From Cellulosimicrobium funkei (lineage in GTDB: Bacteria; Actinomycetota; Actinomycetes; Actinomycetales; Cellulomonadaceae), in the NCBI RefSeq assembly GCF_004519295.1, contig NZ_SOZH01000013.1:1-64000 (forward strand): a stretch of 64,000 nt of DNA, read 5' to 3'. The position numbers and the translations under genes were made by a program. The notes under the pieces were generated by a model. It ran no database searches, was not told the DNA's origin, and was given only the letters and a program-made list of their open reading frames with translations. The first letter of the stretch is position 1; each line of letters starts with the position of its first letter. This document shows positions 51,884-60,371 of this stretch, one piece after another.

Positions 51884-52920
51884 GGCGTGCGGCCGTACAC
51901 CGCGGCCGGCGGGGTCGGGGCGGGGCCCAGGCCGCCGAGCCACTCGCCGTAGATCGCGGCCCAGCGCCCGTCGGCCTTCATCTGTTCCAGGACGCCGTTG
52001 ACGAACCGCACCATGTCGACGTTCTGCGCCGGGACGCCGATGCCGTAGGGCTCGTCGCTGATCGCCTCGCCGACGACCTTCGCGTACGGGTCCTGGGCCG
52101 CGAAGCCCGCGAGGATCGTGTCGTCGCCGGTGATCGCGTCGACCTTGCCCTGCTGGAACAGCACGAGGCACTGCGTGTGCGTGGTCGCCGGGACGGGCTC
52201 GATGCCGGAGAACTGCTCGAGGCGCGTGAGCGTCGTCGTGCCCTCGGGCGCGCACACGCGCTGGCCCTCGAGGTCCGCGATCCCGTTCGCGGTCGAGTCG
52301 CGCGTGACGAGCACCTTCTGCCCCGCGTGGTAGTACTCCGCGGAGAACGCGATGGACTCCCAGCGCTCGCAGTTGATGGTGAACGCGCGCGCGACGAGGT
52401 CGACCTCGCCGTTCTCGAGCACCTCGAGCCGCTGCCCCGACGTGATGACGCGGAACTGCAGCCGGTCGGGGTCGCCGAAGATCGCGCGCGAGACCTCGTG
52501 CAGCACGTCGATGTCGAAGCCCTCGATCTGGCCGGACAGCGGGTTCCGCGCGCCCATGAGCAGCGTGTCCGCGGAGACGCCGACGACGAGCGTGCCGCGG
52601 TCGCGGATCGCGGCCATGGTGCTGCCGCCGGGCAGGGCGTCCGGGCCGGGCAGAGCGCCCTCGGGCGCGTACGAGGCGAGCGGGTCGGCGCACTCGGCCG
52701 GTGCGGCGGGCGCCGCGGGGGACTCCGTGGCCGACTCGTCCTGCGGGGTGGTCGTCAGGCGCAGGTCCTCCGCGCCGGACGGCCCGGAGCACGCGCCGAG
52801 CGTCAGCAGCGCGACGAGCGCCGAGGCCAGCCCGGTCGTGACGACGCCGGTGCGGCGCGCGCGCGTGCCGGTGCGGCGGGTCCCGGCGGGCCGGGCGTGG
52901 GGGGCGGGCGTCGTGGTCAC
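51880..52920 (-). CDS. glnH: GlnH-like amino-acid-binding lipoprotein
   Basis: A 346-residue lipoprotein. After an Arg-rich start, the signal ends in a lipobox LTLGACSG with the lipid cysteine at residue 44. The mature protein has the family-3 solute-binding fold: IRDRGTLVVGVSADTLLMG, GQIEGFDIDVLHEVSRAIFGD, ITSGQRLEVLENGEVDLVAR and DAITGDDTILAGFAAQDPY. Its place between glnX and pknG matches Mycobacterium, where GlnH binds aspartate, asparagine or glutamine-type ligands and signals through GlnX. The GTG start overlaps the GlnX stop by 4 nt. Confidence 0.88.
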   Translation of the reverse strand: MTTTPAPHARPAGTRRTGTRARRTGVVTTGLASALVALLTLGACSGPSGAEDLRLTTTPQDESATESPAAPAAPAECADPLASYAPEGALPGPDALPGGSTMAAIRDRGTLVVGVSADTLLMGARNPLSGQIEGFDIDVLHEVSRAIFGDPDRLQFRVITSGQRLEVLENGEVDLVARAFTINCERWESIAFSAEYYHAGQKVLVTRDSTANGIADLEGQRVCAPEGTTTLTRLEQFSGIEPVPATTHTQCLVLFQQGKVDAITGDDTILAGFAAQDPYAKVVGEAISDEPYGIGVPAQNVDMVRFVNGVLEQMKADGRWAAIYGEWLGGLGPAPTPPAAVYGRTP

Positions 52921-54275
52921 CGGTACTCCTCCAGTCGTGCCGTCACGCCGCGCCACGCGAGCAGTGCCGCGACGAGCCCTGCCGCGAGCAGCAGCCAGCC
53001 CGCGACGGTGGCCGTCGTCGCCGCGCCGTCGAGGCGGTCGCTCGTCGCGGCGGCGTGGGTCTCGATGTCGTCGCGCGCCGCGGCCGAGAACGCGTCGAAC
53101 GCGGCGTTGGGGCTCTCGGGGTCGGTCGCGGTCGCGAGGGCGACCGCGTCGTCCCACTGGCCCGCGTCGTCGAGCGCGCGGATCTCGGCGTGCCGCGCGA
53201 CCCAGGCGTCGAGCGCCTGCGCCGTCGTCCCGTCGAGGTTGCCCTCGGACGCCGCGGTGTCGAGGCGTGCCGCCGCGTCGTCCGTCGCGGCGACGAACGA
53301 CTCCTCGTACGTCTGGCCCGAGCCGCGCTTGATGAGCGTGAACGCCTCCATGGACTTCGCGTCGTTCGCGAGCGAGTAGGCCTGCGACGCGGCGAGCGTC
53401 GCGGCGTACGGGCCGGTCCGCACGTCGTGCGCGCGGGCGCTCGCCTGGGAGAGCAGGACCGTCGAGACGACGCCCACGACGAGCAGCACGGCCGTGGCGA
53501 CGGTGAGCCCCACGTTGAGCACGCGGTGCGTGCGCCGCGCGAGCCAGACCTGGCTCGCGAGGAGCACGGCGAGGGCCAGCAGGCCGGCCGCGAGCACCCA
53601 CAGCGCGTTGCGCACGCCCGAGAAGTCCGCGGCGACGCGGTCGGCGTCGTCGAGCACGACCTCGTCGAGCGCGGGGAGCATCTGCTCGCGCAGGATCGTC
53701 GAGGCCTGGTCGAGGTACGCGGACCCGACGGGGAAGCCCTGCCGGTTGGTGGCGCGCGCCTGCTCGACGAGGCCCGTGTAGACCGTGAGGTCGGCGGCCA
53801 CCTGGCCCAGCAGCGCGGCGTCCGCCTCGTTGCTGCCCGAGAGCGTGGCGAGGCGGTTCGCGGCCTGGTCGACGAGCTCGTCGTACCGCGCGCGCTGGTC
53901 GGCGGGCTCGAGGCCCCCGACGAGGAACGCCCCGGTCGCGGTCGCGTCCGCGGCGACGAGCGCGTTGCGGACCTCCTGGACCCCGACGAGCTGGGCCGCG
54001 TCCTCGCTCGCCGCGGCGAGGGCGCGCGACTGGAGGCTGCCGGCCTGGAACCCGAGGACGCCGAGCGCGAGCGCGGCGAGCACGCACAGCGCCATGACGA
54101 GGCGCAGCTTGCCGGGCGTCCGTCGCAGCGCGCCGCGCGCACGGGACACGGCGGCGCTCTGCGACCCCTGCGGGACGACGGCGCCCCCGCCCGGGGCGGT
54201 CAGGGCACCGCCCGGCGCGGGGCCGCCGGCCGGGACGATCTGCTGGCCCGCCGGGCGGACCGGGGTGGTCGTCAT
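52917..54275 (-). CDS. glnX: GlnX-like transmembrane sensor
   Basis: A 452-residue membrane protein with four predicted helices at about residues 59-77, 224-245, 261-284 and 425-445. Two large helical extracytoplasmic segments (about 80-220 and 285-420) fit the layout of GlnX, which relays ligand-bound GlnH to PknG in mycobacteria. The N-terminal 45 residues are Pro/Gly-rich and cytoplasmic. The first part is only weakly conserved, so the assignment rests on topology, length and gene order. Overlaps glnH and the AAA gene by 4 nt each. Confidence 0.75.
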   Translation of the reverse strand: MTTTPVRPAGQQIVPAGGPAPGGALTAPGGGAVVPQGSQSAAVSRARGALRRTPGKLRLVMALCVLAALALGVLGFQAGSLQSRALAAASEDAAQLVGVQEVRNALVAADATATGAFLVGGLEPADQRARYDELVDQAANRLATLSGSNEADAALLGQVAADLTVYTGLVEQARATNRQGFPVGSAYLDQASTILREQMLPALDEVVLDDADRVAADFSGVRNALWVLAAGLLALAVLLASQVWLARRTHRVLNVGLTVATAVLLVVGVVSTVLLSQASARAHDVRTGPYAATLAASQAYSLANDAKSMEAFTLIKRGSGQTYEESFVAATDDAAARLDTAASEGNLDGTTAQALDAWVARHAEIRALDDAGQWDDAVALATATDPESPNAAFDAFSAAARDDIETHAAATSDRLDGAATTATVAGWLLLAAGLVAALLAWRGVTARLEEYR

Positions 54276-55951
54276 GCGTTCTCCTCGGCGCTGGAGGGTG
54301 CGGTGTCTGGTGCGTCGTCGGTGCCGTCGGTGGTCTCGGTGGCAGGCGGGTCGGCCGGCGCGTCCTCGGGTGCGGGCGGCTCGAGCGTCGCGAGGAGCGC
54401 GGGAGCGCCCTCGCCGTCCACGAGGTCGACGGGCAGGAGCAGGCGCAACTCGTCGATCGTCGGGGCGGCGACGTCCTTGAGCCGCCACGCGTGGCGCGCG
54501 ATCGCGGCGTCGAGCACGTTGCGGGCCCAGCGGGCGTTGCCGAACCCCTCGGTGCGCGGCTGCGCCGCGGCGAGCCGGGCGAAGACGTCGAGCGCCTCGG
54601 GGGTCGGCTCGAAGTCCGCCCGGGAGGCCATGCTCGCGAAGATGTCGCGCAGCTCGGCGTCGGCGTAGTCCTCGAACGTGATGGTCGTGGAGAACCGCGA
54701 CTCGAGGCCGGGGTTCGTCGCGAGGAAGTCGGCCATCGGGCCGGGGTAGCCCGCCACGATGACCACGAGCTCGTCGCGGTGGTCCTCCATGTCCTTGACG
54801 AGCGTGTTGATCGCCTCGGCGCCGTACTGGTCCTCCGCGAGCCCGTACGCCTCGTCGACGAACAGGACGCCGCCGAGCGCGGTCGTGACGACCTCCGACG
54901 TCTTCACGGCAGTCTGACCGAGGTAGCCCGCGACGAGCTCCGAGCGGTCGACCTCGACGAGGTGGCCCTTCTCGAGCAGACCGAGCGCGCGGTAGATGCC
55001 CGCGACGAGCCGCGCGACCGTCGTCTTGCCCGTGCCCGGGTTGCCGAGGAACACGAGGTGACGCGTGAGCGTGGGGCGGGTCAGGCCCGCCTCGGTGCGC
55101 AGCTTCTCGACGCGCAGCAGCTCGGTCTGGCGGTGGATCTCGTCCTTGACGCGCGTGAGGCCCGTGAGCGCGTCGAGCTCGGCGAGCAGCTCCTCGATCG
55201 AGCGCGCGGGCTCCTCCTCGACCGCCACCTCCGCGGCGGTCTCCGTGGCCGTCTCCGCGCTCCCGGCGGTCGCGCCCGCCGTCGTGCCCGACGCCGGGGC
55301 GTGCGTCGTGCCGGACGGCGCGGCTCCGCCCTCGGTCCCGCGAGCACCGAGCGCGTCGAGGATCGACGCGACGGACGGGAGCTCGGGCGCCGGGCGGCGC
55401 AGCGCGTCGAGCGAGCCCTGCGCGGCGAGCAGGTCGCCGAGGTCGAACGGGTCCGCGCCGCCCGTCGCGCGGCGAGCGGCGAGCGGGCCGCCCGCGGCGG
55501 GCGTCGGGCCTGCTGGCGCGTGGGTCGCAGCAGGGGCGGCCACCGGGCCGGCTCCGGCCTGCTGGACGGCGGCGGTCGCGGCGGCGGCCCCGGCGACGTG
55601 CGGGCCGGGGGAGCCGAGGCGCGCAGCCGCGCGGGCGACGTCGGCGAGCGCCTGCCCGTACGCCGTCGCGTGCTTCGAGCGCGCCGCCCCGAGGGCGGCG
55701 AGGACGTCGGTCGGGGACGTGCGCCAGCGCCGGGCGCTCGACGCCGCGGTGAAGAACGCGCCCGTCGCCGCCGGGTCGTGGCCCAGCGCGGCGAGCCACG
55801 CCGCCGGGGCGCCCGGGGAGGACTCGGCGACGGCCGCGGCGAGGCGCGCGCCCTCGTCGCGGGCGGCCTCCTCGTCGACGCCCGCGGCACGCGCGGCGGC
55901 GTCCAGCGCGTCGAGCGCCGCCGCGAGGGTCGGGGTGTCCGGGGTGGTCAC
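54272..55951 (-). CDS. CbbX/SpoVK-type AAA+ ATPase
   Basis: A 559-residue AAA+ protein. The ATPase spans about residues 260-520: LDALTGLTRVKDEIHRQTELLRVEKLR, Walker A FLGNPGTGKTTVARLVAG near 302, the pore-region GYLGQTAVKTSEVV and Walker B GVLFVDEAYGLAEDQYG. RFSTTITFEDYADAEL is typical of the CbxX/CfqX branch, whose members remodel protein complexes. The first 250 residues are Ala/Pro/Gly-rich and probably flexible. It has 4-nt overlaps with its neighbours in the operon. The client is unknown. Confidence 0.88.
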   Translation of the reverse strand: MTTPDTPTLAAALDALDAAARAAGVDEEAARDEGARLAAAVAESSPGAPAAWLAALGHDPAATGAFFTAASSARRWRTSPTDVLAALGAARSKHATAYGQALADVARAAARLGSPGPHVAGAAAATAAVQQAGAGPVAAPAATHAPAGPTPAAGGPLAARRATGGADPFDLGDLLAAQGSLDALRRPAPELPSVASILDALGARGTEGGAAPSGTTHAPASGTTAGATAGSAETATETAAEVAVEEEPARSIEELLAELDALTGLTRVKDEIHRQTELLRVEKLRTEAGLTRPTLTRHLVFLGNPGTGKTTVARLVAGIYRALGLLEKGHLVEVDRSELVAGYLGQTAVKTSEVVTTALGGVLFVDEAYGLAEDQYGAEAINTLVKDMEDHRDELVVIVAGYPGPMADFLATNPGLESRFSTTITFEDYADAELRDIFASMASRADFEPTPEALDVFARLAAAQPRTEGFGNARWARNVLDAAIARHAWRLKDVAAPTIDELRLLLPVDLVDGEGAPALLATLEPPAPEDAPADPPATETTDGTDDAPDTAPSSAEENA

Positions 55952-56514
55952 GGTGCCTCCAGTCGTCCGGGCTCCGACGGCGGACCCGGCTGCGGCGTGC
56001 CCCGGCCCGCGCCGGGGTCGAGCGCGATCGACGAGTCGCGGAACTTCTCCGCGAGGAACGCGCCGTGCGCGACGAGGGCCGCAGCGTCGGCCCGCGACAC
56101 GGCGTCGGAGATCTTGTCGAGCGTCACGCCGAGCAGGTCGAGCTGGTCGCACAGCAGCATGAGCGACGTCTTGCCCTGCGCGACGACCCGTCGGTCGGCG
56201 AAGTCGCGCGGCAGGCGCAGGTAGGCGCCGACGGCCTCGGGCAGGTAGCTCGTCGCCGTCGCGACGACCGTGTGCGCCTGCTGCGACCCGCCGCCGAGAC
56301 GGTCGAGGCGCGGGACCATCTCCTCGACCGTGCCGGTGATGCGGTGCACGCGCGCCGTCACGGCGGGCGGCACGCGCCCCTCGATCTGCTGCTCGACCCG
56401 CTCGACCGACGCGAGGATGTCGGTCGACGTGGGCGGGGCCGGCAGCTCGTGCTCGGGCTCGGGCGCGGAGGACCGGCCGCCGAGGCGGCCGATCACGTCG
56501 GAGAACCAGCCCAT
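55948..56514 (-). CDS. hypothetical protein in the PknG operon
   Basis: A 188-residue cytosolic protein of unknown family, helical, with a short N-terminal amphipathic start (MGWFSDVIGRLGG) and a proline-rich C-terminal tail. The central part ILASVERVEQQIEGRVPPAVTARVHRITGTVEEMVPRLDRLGG is conserved-looking, and TATSYLPEAVGAYLRLPRDF follows. It overlaps the AAA+ gene by 4 nt and follows the TelA-like gene by 53 nt, so it is part of the operon. Similar proteins commonly accompany TelA genes, which I infer from context only. Confidence 0.72.
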   Translation of the reverse strand: MGWFSDVIGRLGGRSSAPEPEHELPAPPTSTDILASVERVEQQIEGRVPPAVTARVHRITGTVEEMVPRLDRLGGGSQQAHTVVATATSYLPEAVGAYLRLPRDFADRRVVAQGKTSLMLLCDQLDLLGVTLDKISDAVSRADAAALVAHGAFLAEKFRDSSIALDPGAGRGTPQPGPPSEPGRLEAP

Positions 56515-56567
56515 CTAGCTCGGGGTCCGATCTGTGGTGCGGGGAGGGGTGGTCGAGAGACAGCGCG

Positions 56568-57785
56568 TCACAGCCGGCCGATGTCGAGCGAGCCGCTGCC
56601 CGCCTGCGACTGGTCGGAGCGGCGCGCACGGTCCAGGTACTCGTTCGCCTTCGTCGTCTCCGTCTCCAGGACGCCGATGGTCTGCGCCATGGAGTCGAGC
56701 GCCTGCGTCTTGAACGTCGAGATCGAGTCGAGCGTCGCGTAGATGTTCGCGAACGCCTGCTGGAGCTGCGGGAGCCCGACGGTCGCGCTCGCGGCCTGCT
56801 GCTGGATGCTCGCCGACTGGTCCGCCAGCATCTTCGAGGTCGACGCGATCATGTTCGACGTCGTCGTGTTGAGCGCCGTGATCTGGTCGAGCACGAGCTT
56901 CTGGTTCGCGAGCGCCTGCGCCACGATGACGGCGGTCCGCAGCGCCGAGATCGTCGTGGTCGTCGCGCGGTCGACGCCCTTGATGAGCTCGAGGTTGTTC
57001 TTCATGATGATGTCCATCGCGAGGTAGCCCTGGATGGACACCGCGAGCTGCGTGAGCAGGTCCTGGTGCTTCTGGCGCACGTAGAACAGCACGTCCTCGC
57101 GCAGCGCCTTGGCCCGCTCCGGGTCGCTCGCCTCGATCTCCGCGATCTTCGTGGACAGCTCGGTGTCGAGGCGCTCGGCGATGAAGATGTACTGGTTGAG
57201 CCGCGCCATCGTGTCCCAGAGGTTCTGCTTCTCCAGGTTGAGCGCTGCGTTGTCCTTGCGGAGCTCGTCCTGGCCGTTGTACAGCGACTGGACGATCGCG
57301 TTGAGCTGCTTCTGCGAGCTCTCGTAGCGGCGGAAGTAGTCCTGGAGCTTCCCGCCGAACGGGATGAGGCCCAGGAACTTCTTGCCGACGCTCGCCTCGC
57401 TCGGGTCGAGGTCCTCCACGGTGCGGCGCAGCTCGAGCAGCGACTTGCTCACCTTCGAGCTGTCGGACACGCCGCCCTCGCGCAGCTCCTTGACCGGCAT
57501 CTCCAGCATGCGGTTGGAGACGTCGGCCGCGGCGCGGATGTCCTTGTCGCCCATCTTGCGGACGTCGTCCGCCTTCGCGCCGAACTCGGGGGAGCGGGTG
57601 TCCGTGGTCAGGAGCTGGTCGAGGTAGGACGACACCTTCGACTCGAGACCCGGGATGGCCGCCTCGTCGACGCGCGGCGCGAGCGCCGGGGCCTGGGTCG
57701 CCGCGACGGGCTTGACGGGCTCCGGGGCGCTGAGCGTGAGCGTCTCCGTCGGGGCGGGGGGCTGGAGCGGTGCTGCCTCGGTCAT
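56568..57785 (-). CDS. TelA/KlaA-family toxic anion resistance-like protein
   Basis: A 405-residue soluble, almost entirely helical protein. ADVSNRMLEMPVKELREGG, GKKFLGLIPFGGKLQDYFRRYESSQKQLNAIVQSLYNGQDEL and QNLWDTMARLNQYIFIAERLD are characteristic of the TelA (KlaA) family, named for tellurite resistance but found widely in stress clusters. The 50-residue start is Pro/Thr-rich. It is the first gene of the operon. An AAGGA Shine-Dalgarno precedes the ATG, and an AT-rich promoter region lies 120 nt upstream. Confidence 0.9.
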   Translation of the reverse strand: MTEAAPLQPPAPTETLTLSAPEPVKPVAATQAPALAPRVDEAAIPGLESKVSSYLDQLLTTDTRSPEFGAKADDVRKMGDKDIRAAADVSNRMLEMPVKELREGGVSDSSKVSKSLLELRRTVEDLDPSEASVGKKFLGLIPFGGKLQDYFRRYESSQKQLNAIVQSLYNGQDELRKDNAALNLEKQNLWDTMARLNQYIFIAERLDTELSTKIAEIEASDPERAKALREDVLFYVRQKHQDLLTQLAVSIQGYLAMDIIMKNNLELIKGVDRATTTTISALRTAVIVAQALANQKLVLDQITALNTTTSNMIASTSKMLADQSASIQQQAASATVGLPQLQQAFANIYATLDSISTFKTQALDSMAQTIGVLETETTKANEYLDRARRSDQSQAGSGSLDIGRL

Positions 57786-57902
57786 GTCGGTCCTTCGCTC
57801 GTGCGTGCCGTCGGACGCCGTCGGTGGCGGGTGGAGGACGCCCTCGCGGGCTCCCCCTCGACCCGGGCGAACCGGGTGGAACCGGCCTGCGCCGGTCGGG
57901 CG

Positions 57903-57908
57903 AGTATA
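57903..57908 (-). promoter_or_regulatory. candidate -10 box for the TelA-PknG operon
   Basis: TATACT on the minus strand is the best -10-like hexamer in the 275-nt gap upstream of the TelA gene. No clear -35 TTGACA was found, but GGGTAAA lies 21 nt upstream on the same strand. The gap contains no gene; the rest is GC-rich. Confidence 0.4.
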
Positions 57909-58060
57909 TCTACGACCGGTGGCCGGATCTTTACCCTTTCCGGGGATCGGGAGGGTGAGAACTCCCCATGTCAGACCAACGTTCGGGCGGCCGGCGAGTT
58001 CCGCCCCTCGGCCTGCGTGGCGGTGCACCGGGGTGCCCGGCGACAGCGTGCGCACGTCCC

Positions 58061-58544
58061 TCAGCGGGGCGACCGGAGGAAGTCCGCGGCGAGCTCTGCG
58101 GGGGTGGCGCCGGTGAACCCGGTGCCGTCCAGCGGTCGCGTGAGCTCCTGGGCGCGGGTGCCGTCGGTGATCGTCACGCGGAGCGTGTCCGCGTGCCAGC
58201 GGATCCGCCGGTACGCCAGCGGCTGCCCGAAGTCCCGGAGCAGGCCCTCCCAGGTGCCCAGGTCGATCAGGTACGCGGCCCACCCGAGCCGCCGGGACCA
58301 GGGCGGGAAGCCACTCGCCTCCACCCCGGGGACGACCGGGACCAGCCCGGCGACGCCGGCCGCGAGCGCAGCCCAGACGGCCCGCGAGCCCTGCCCTACG
58401 AACAGGTCCACGCTCCCGCCCTGGACGGTCCGGACGCGCACGCCGCCCGGGAACGGCTCGAGCGCGAGCGTCACCGGGTCGGGGCCAGGCTGGCCCGCCT
58501 CGATCTGGCCGACCGCAGCGATCAAGATCCCCGAGCGTGCTCAC
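58061..58544 (-). pseudogene. hypothetical protein B, apparently frameshifted
   Basis: A 150-160-residue unknown protein. The open frame to the stop at 58061 starts only at a TTG (58525) with no Shine-Dalgarno. A GTG at 58544 overlaps the previous gene's stop as GTGA, the pattern used throughout the window, but runs in another frame. Removing one G from the GGGG at 58529-58532 joins the two into VSTLGILIAAVGQIEAG. The visible frame contains WAAYLIDLGTWEGLLRDFGQPLAYRRIRWHADTLRVTITDG. The frameshift is real decay or an assembly error. Confidence 0.55.
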
Positions 58545-59190
58545 GTCCCTCTCCGTCCTGCGCCTCGCGCCGTCGCCGACCGCGACTCGCGTCCCGTCGT
58601 CCGTCCAGGGTCGGTGACCGCATTCTCCGCCCCGCGGCCCGTGCGTGAGTCCTGTCGCTGCGAGCTCGTGAAGGCCTCGATCACGAGCTTCGCTGCGCGG
58701 ACGTTCTCCTCGGGCACGTGCTCGTCGTAGAACCAGGTGCGCTCCTCGCCGTCGGGGGTGAGCGCGACGGTCACCGCCTCCGCGAACGCCTCCCGCGCGG
58801 GACGGAGCGTCGGCCGCTCGCGGTCGAGCTCGACGACGACCAGGTCCCGGAGGTCGTCCTCCGACAGGCCCAGCAACGCGTCGAGCCCGTGACCGAGCTC
58901 CACCACCACCCGACGCCGTCCGGGACGAACCGCCACCGCACGTCGCACACCGGCAGCCCACGGGCCCCGAGCCGCTCGATCTCCTCCCACGCGATGGCAT
59001 TGACGACGCCCGCGACGTCGTGGGGCACGCACGGCGCCCCGGACGTCACGGGGGAGTAGGCGGCGAAGCGCGGGGACGGGACGGTCGCGGGCAGGTCGGC
59101 GCTCGCGGTCGAACCGACGAGCGTGGCCGGGACGGCGAGGAGGAGGGCAGCGCAGAGCGCGCGACGGCGAGCGTGCCCCCAGCGACCCAC
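58541..59190 (-). pseudogene. secreted hypothetical protein A, apparently frameshifted
   Basis: Two frames read as one protein. From GTG 59190 comes a signal peptide (RRRALCAALLLAVPATLVGSTASA) and a start of the mature part (AAYSPVTSGAPCVPHDVAG). The second frame then continues VVVELGHGLDALLGLSEDDLRDLVVVELDRE to TGA 58541. The two meet at the G-rich run at 58901-58912, where one base is missing. The joined protein would be about 216 residues, exported, with two Cys in the N half. The function is unknown. It is coupled to gene B by a GTGA overlap. Confidence 0.6.
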
Positions 59191-59338
59191 GTACCGGAGA
59201 GAGGGACGTGCGCCGTTCCTGATACCCGGGTGAGGAAGAGACCTGCCTCGGCCGGCACGAGCATGTGGGGACCGTCGCGCCGCAGGCGCTTCCAGGCTCG
59301 CCCGGGCGTGATGTGCGTCGCGCGAGGGTCGCGCGTGG

Positions 59339-59375
59339 TGCCCCGAGCAGGACTTGAACCTGCAACCTACGGATT
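59339..59375. repeat. attL-like copy of the tRNA-Arg 3' end
   Basis: 37 nt that match 61887-61923, inside the intact tRNA-Arg(TCT) gene, at 36 positions. It covers the acceptor 3' strand, T arm and part of the anticodon arm but not the rest of the tRNA. This is the expected scar of an element that integrated at the tRNA 3' end. Confidence 0.8.
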
Positions 59376-59392
59376 CCTACGTTCGAAACATA

Positions 59393-59458
59393 TAGACGCA
59401 GGTCTAGAGCAAATAGACAGCCATAGACGATTCTCCTGAACTTATGGACGTACGTCTA
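59393..59458. repeat. cluster of TAGAC motifs next to attL
   Basis: TAGACG at 59393-59398 and 59424-59429, TAGACA at 59414-59419, inverted GGTCTA at 59401-59406 and inverted CGTCTA at 59453-59458. The arrangement resembles tyrosine-integrase arm-type binding sites. Confidence 0.5.
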
Positions 59459-59504
59459 TTTTGGCTGCACGCCCGGAATTCTGCGGCTCCTGGTGGAAGG
59501 GCGT

Positions 59505-59524
59505 TTCCGTGGGGTAAGCGTGGG
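59505..59524. repeat. 20-nt direct repeat, left copy
   Basis: TTCCGTGGGGTAAGCGTGGG matches 61794-61813 at 19 of 20 positions. It lies 129 nt inside the attL copy; the other lies 73 nt inside the attR copy. Confidence 0.6.
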
Positions 59525-59544
59525 CGAGAGTCAGTCTGTGCGGG

Positions 59545-59630
59545 TCAGCGTCGCTCGACGGCGTCGGCCACAGCCATGCCCATCCCTCGCGTCCCTCGCG
59601 CGAGATGTATTCACCGGCTAATCGGTCCTC
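59545..59630 (-). pseudogene. C-terminal remnant of a split small gene
   Basis: A minus-strand frame reads EYISREGREGWAWLW; a one-base shift then gives ADAVERR and a TGA at 59545-59547. This looks like the missing end of the small gene whose N half is at 60981-61157 (ending VYVRYLS). The sequences at the two breaks, TACATCTCG and TACCTGTCA, are similar. The 76-residue frame that spans this piece (59442-59672) is probably an artefact. Confidence 0.5.
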
Positions 59631-59664
59631 GTCGGGCTTTTGCGTCGGTGCCACGCCCGTGTCC

Positions 59665-60360
59665 TCAGGCATCAGGTCGGATGTACGAGGTCACTTTGAC
59701 AAGGCCTGTTGGAAGATCAGAGACCGCTCGCGCAAGGTCTGGTGTCACAAGTTTCACCTCGAGGAGGACCTGTGGCTGCGCCTGCTCTGTTGCCGATTCG
59801 CCAAAGGCGCTGAGCAGTTCGTCGGGGACGTGCGCGTACAGGCCTCGGGCCGTCGCCAGCTCGATACGGGTCCACTGGCACCGGACAAACCGGAACTGGG
59901 GGACTGATATGCCCTCCGCGCGCAGCACGCGTTGGGCGGTGGGGGCGTCGAACACACACAAGCTGCCGACGAGGTCGCTCCGTGGCGTGGTGTGCGCTGC
60001 GGCGAGCAGGTCTGCGCCCGTGAGCGCGTCGAGCGCCTTTCGCAGGATGGCGTAGCGCGATGGCTCGATCGGTCTGCGGGCAAGGGCTCTCTGCTGGAGG
60101 GGCTTGCGCTCCTCGCGCGTGACCGTCACGCGGTAGACGGCGATGCCGGAGCCGTCCCAGATCCCGTGCACCTTCAGCAGCTCGTCAGGTAGAAGGGTGG
60201 GCTCAGGTGGATCGGGCCACGTGGTCCGCACCGTCCATGGCGAGTCGTAGGGGGCAGTTTGCGCATGTTCCGGGTCGAGGGCGAGGCCTGTCTCGCCCTC
60301 GACCACAATGGGGAGTCCGGTGGCCACTACTCGTGACCCCGGCTGCAGCCCTTCGATCAC
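59665..60360 (-). CDS. unknown protein of the island cassette
   Basis: A protein of about 231 residues without recognisable domain; mostly soluble and mixed in charge. Features are VVEGETGLALDPEHAQTAPYDSPWTVRTTWPDPP and LLPDELLKVHGIWDGSGIAVYRVTVTREERK, and a single Cys pair region (GSLCVFDAP, RFVRCQW). The start is uncertain: GTG 60360 lies 11 nt after the preceding stop, while the longer reading overlaps the preceding gene by 76 nt. It forms an operon with the secreted protein gene upstream. Its base composition is less GC-rich than the neighbouring core genes. Confidence 0.55.
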   Translation of the reverse strand: MIEGLQPGSRVVATGLPIVVEGETGLALDPEHAQTAPYDSPWTVRTTWPDPPEPTLLPDELLKVHGIWDGSGIAVYRVTVTREERKPLQQRALARRPIEPSRYAILRKALDALTGADLLAAAHTTPRSDLVGSLCVFDAPTAQRVLRAEGISVPQFRFVRCQWTRIELATARGLYAHVPDELLSAFGESATEQAQPQVLLEVKLVTPDLARAVSDLPTGLVKVTSYIRPDA

Positions 60361-60371
60361 TGTGATGGCGC

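Noticed and set aside
59339-59375. A second tRNA-Arg gene
   Set aside because: Only the 3' 37 nt are present and the 5' half is replaced by unrelated sequence, so no tRNA can form.
59442-59672. A 76-codon minus-strand frame (MPEDTGVAPTQKPDEDRLA...)
   Set aside because: It runs through the attL arm sites, the 20-nt repeat and a piece of a split gene; most likely a chance join of remnants.
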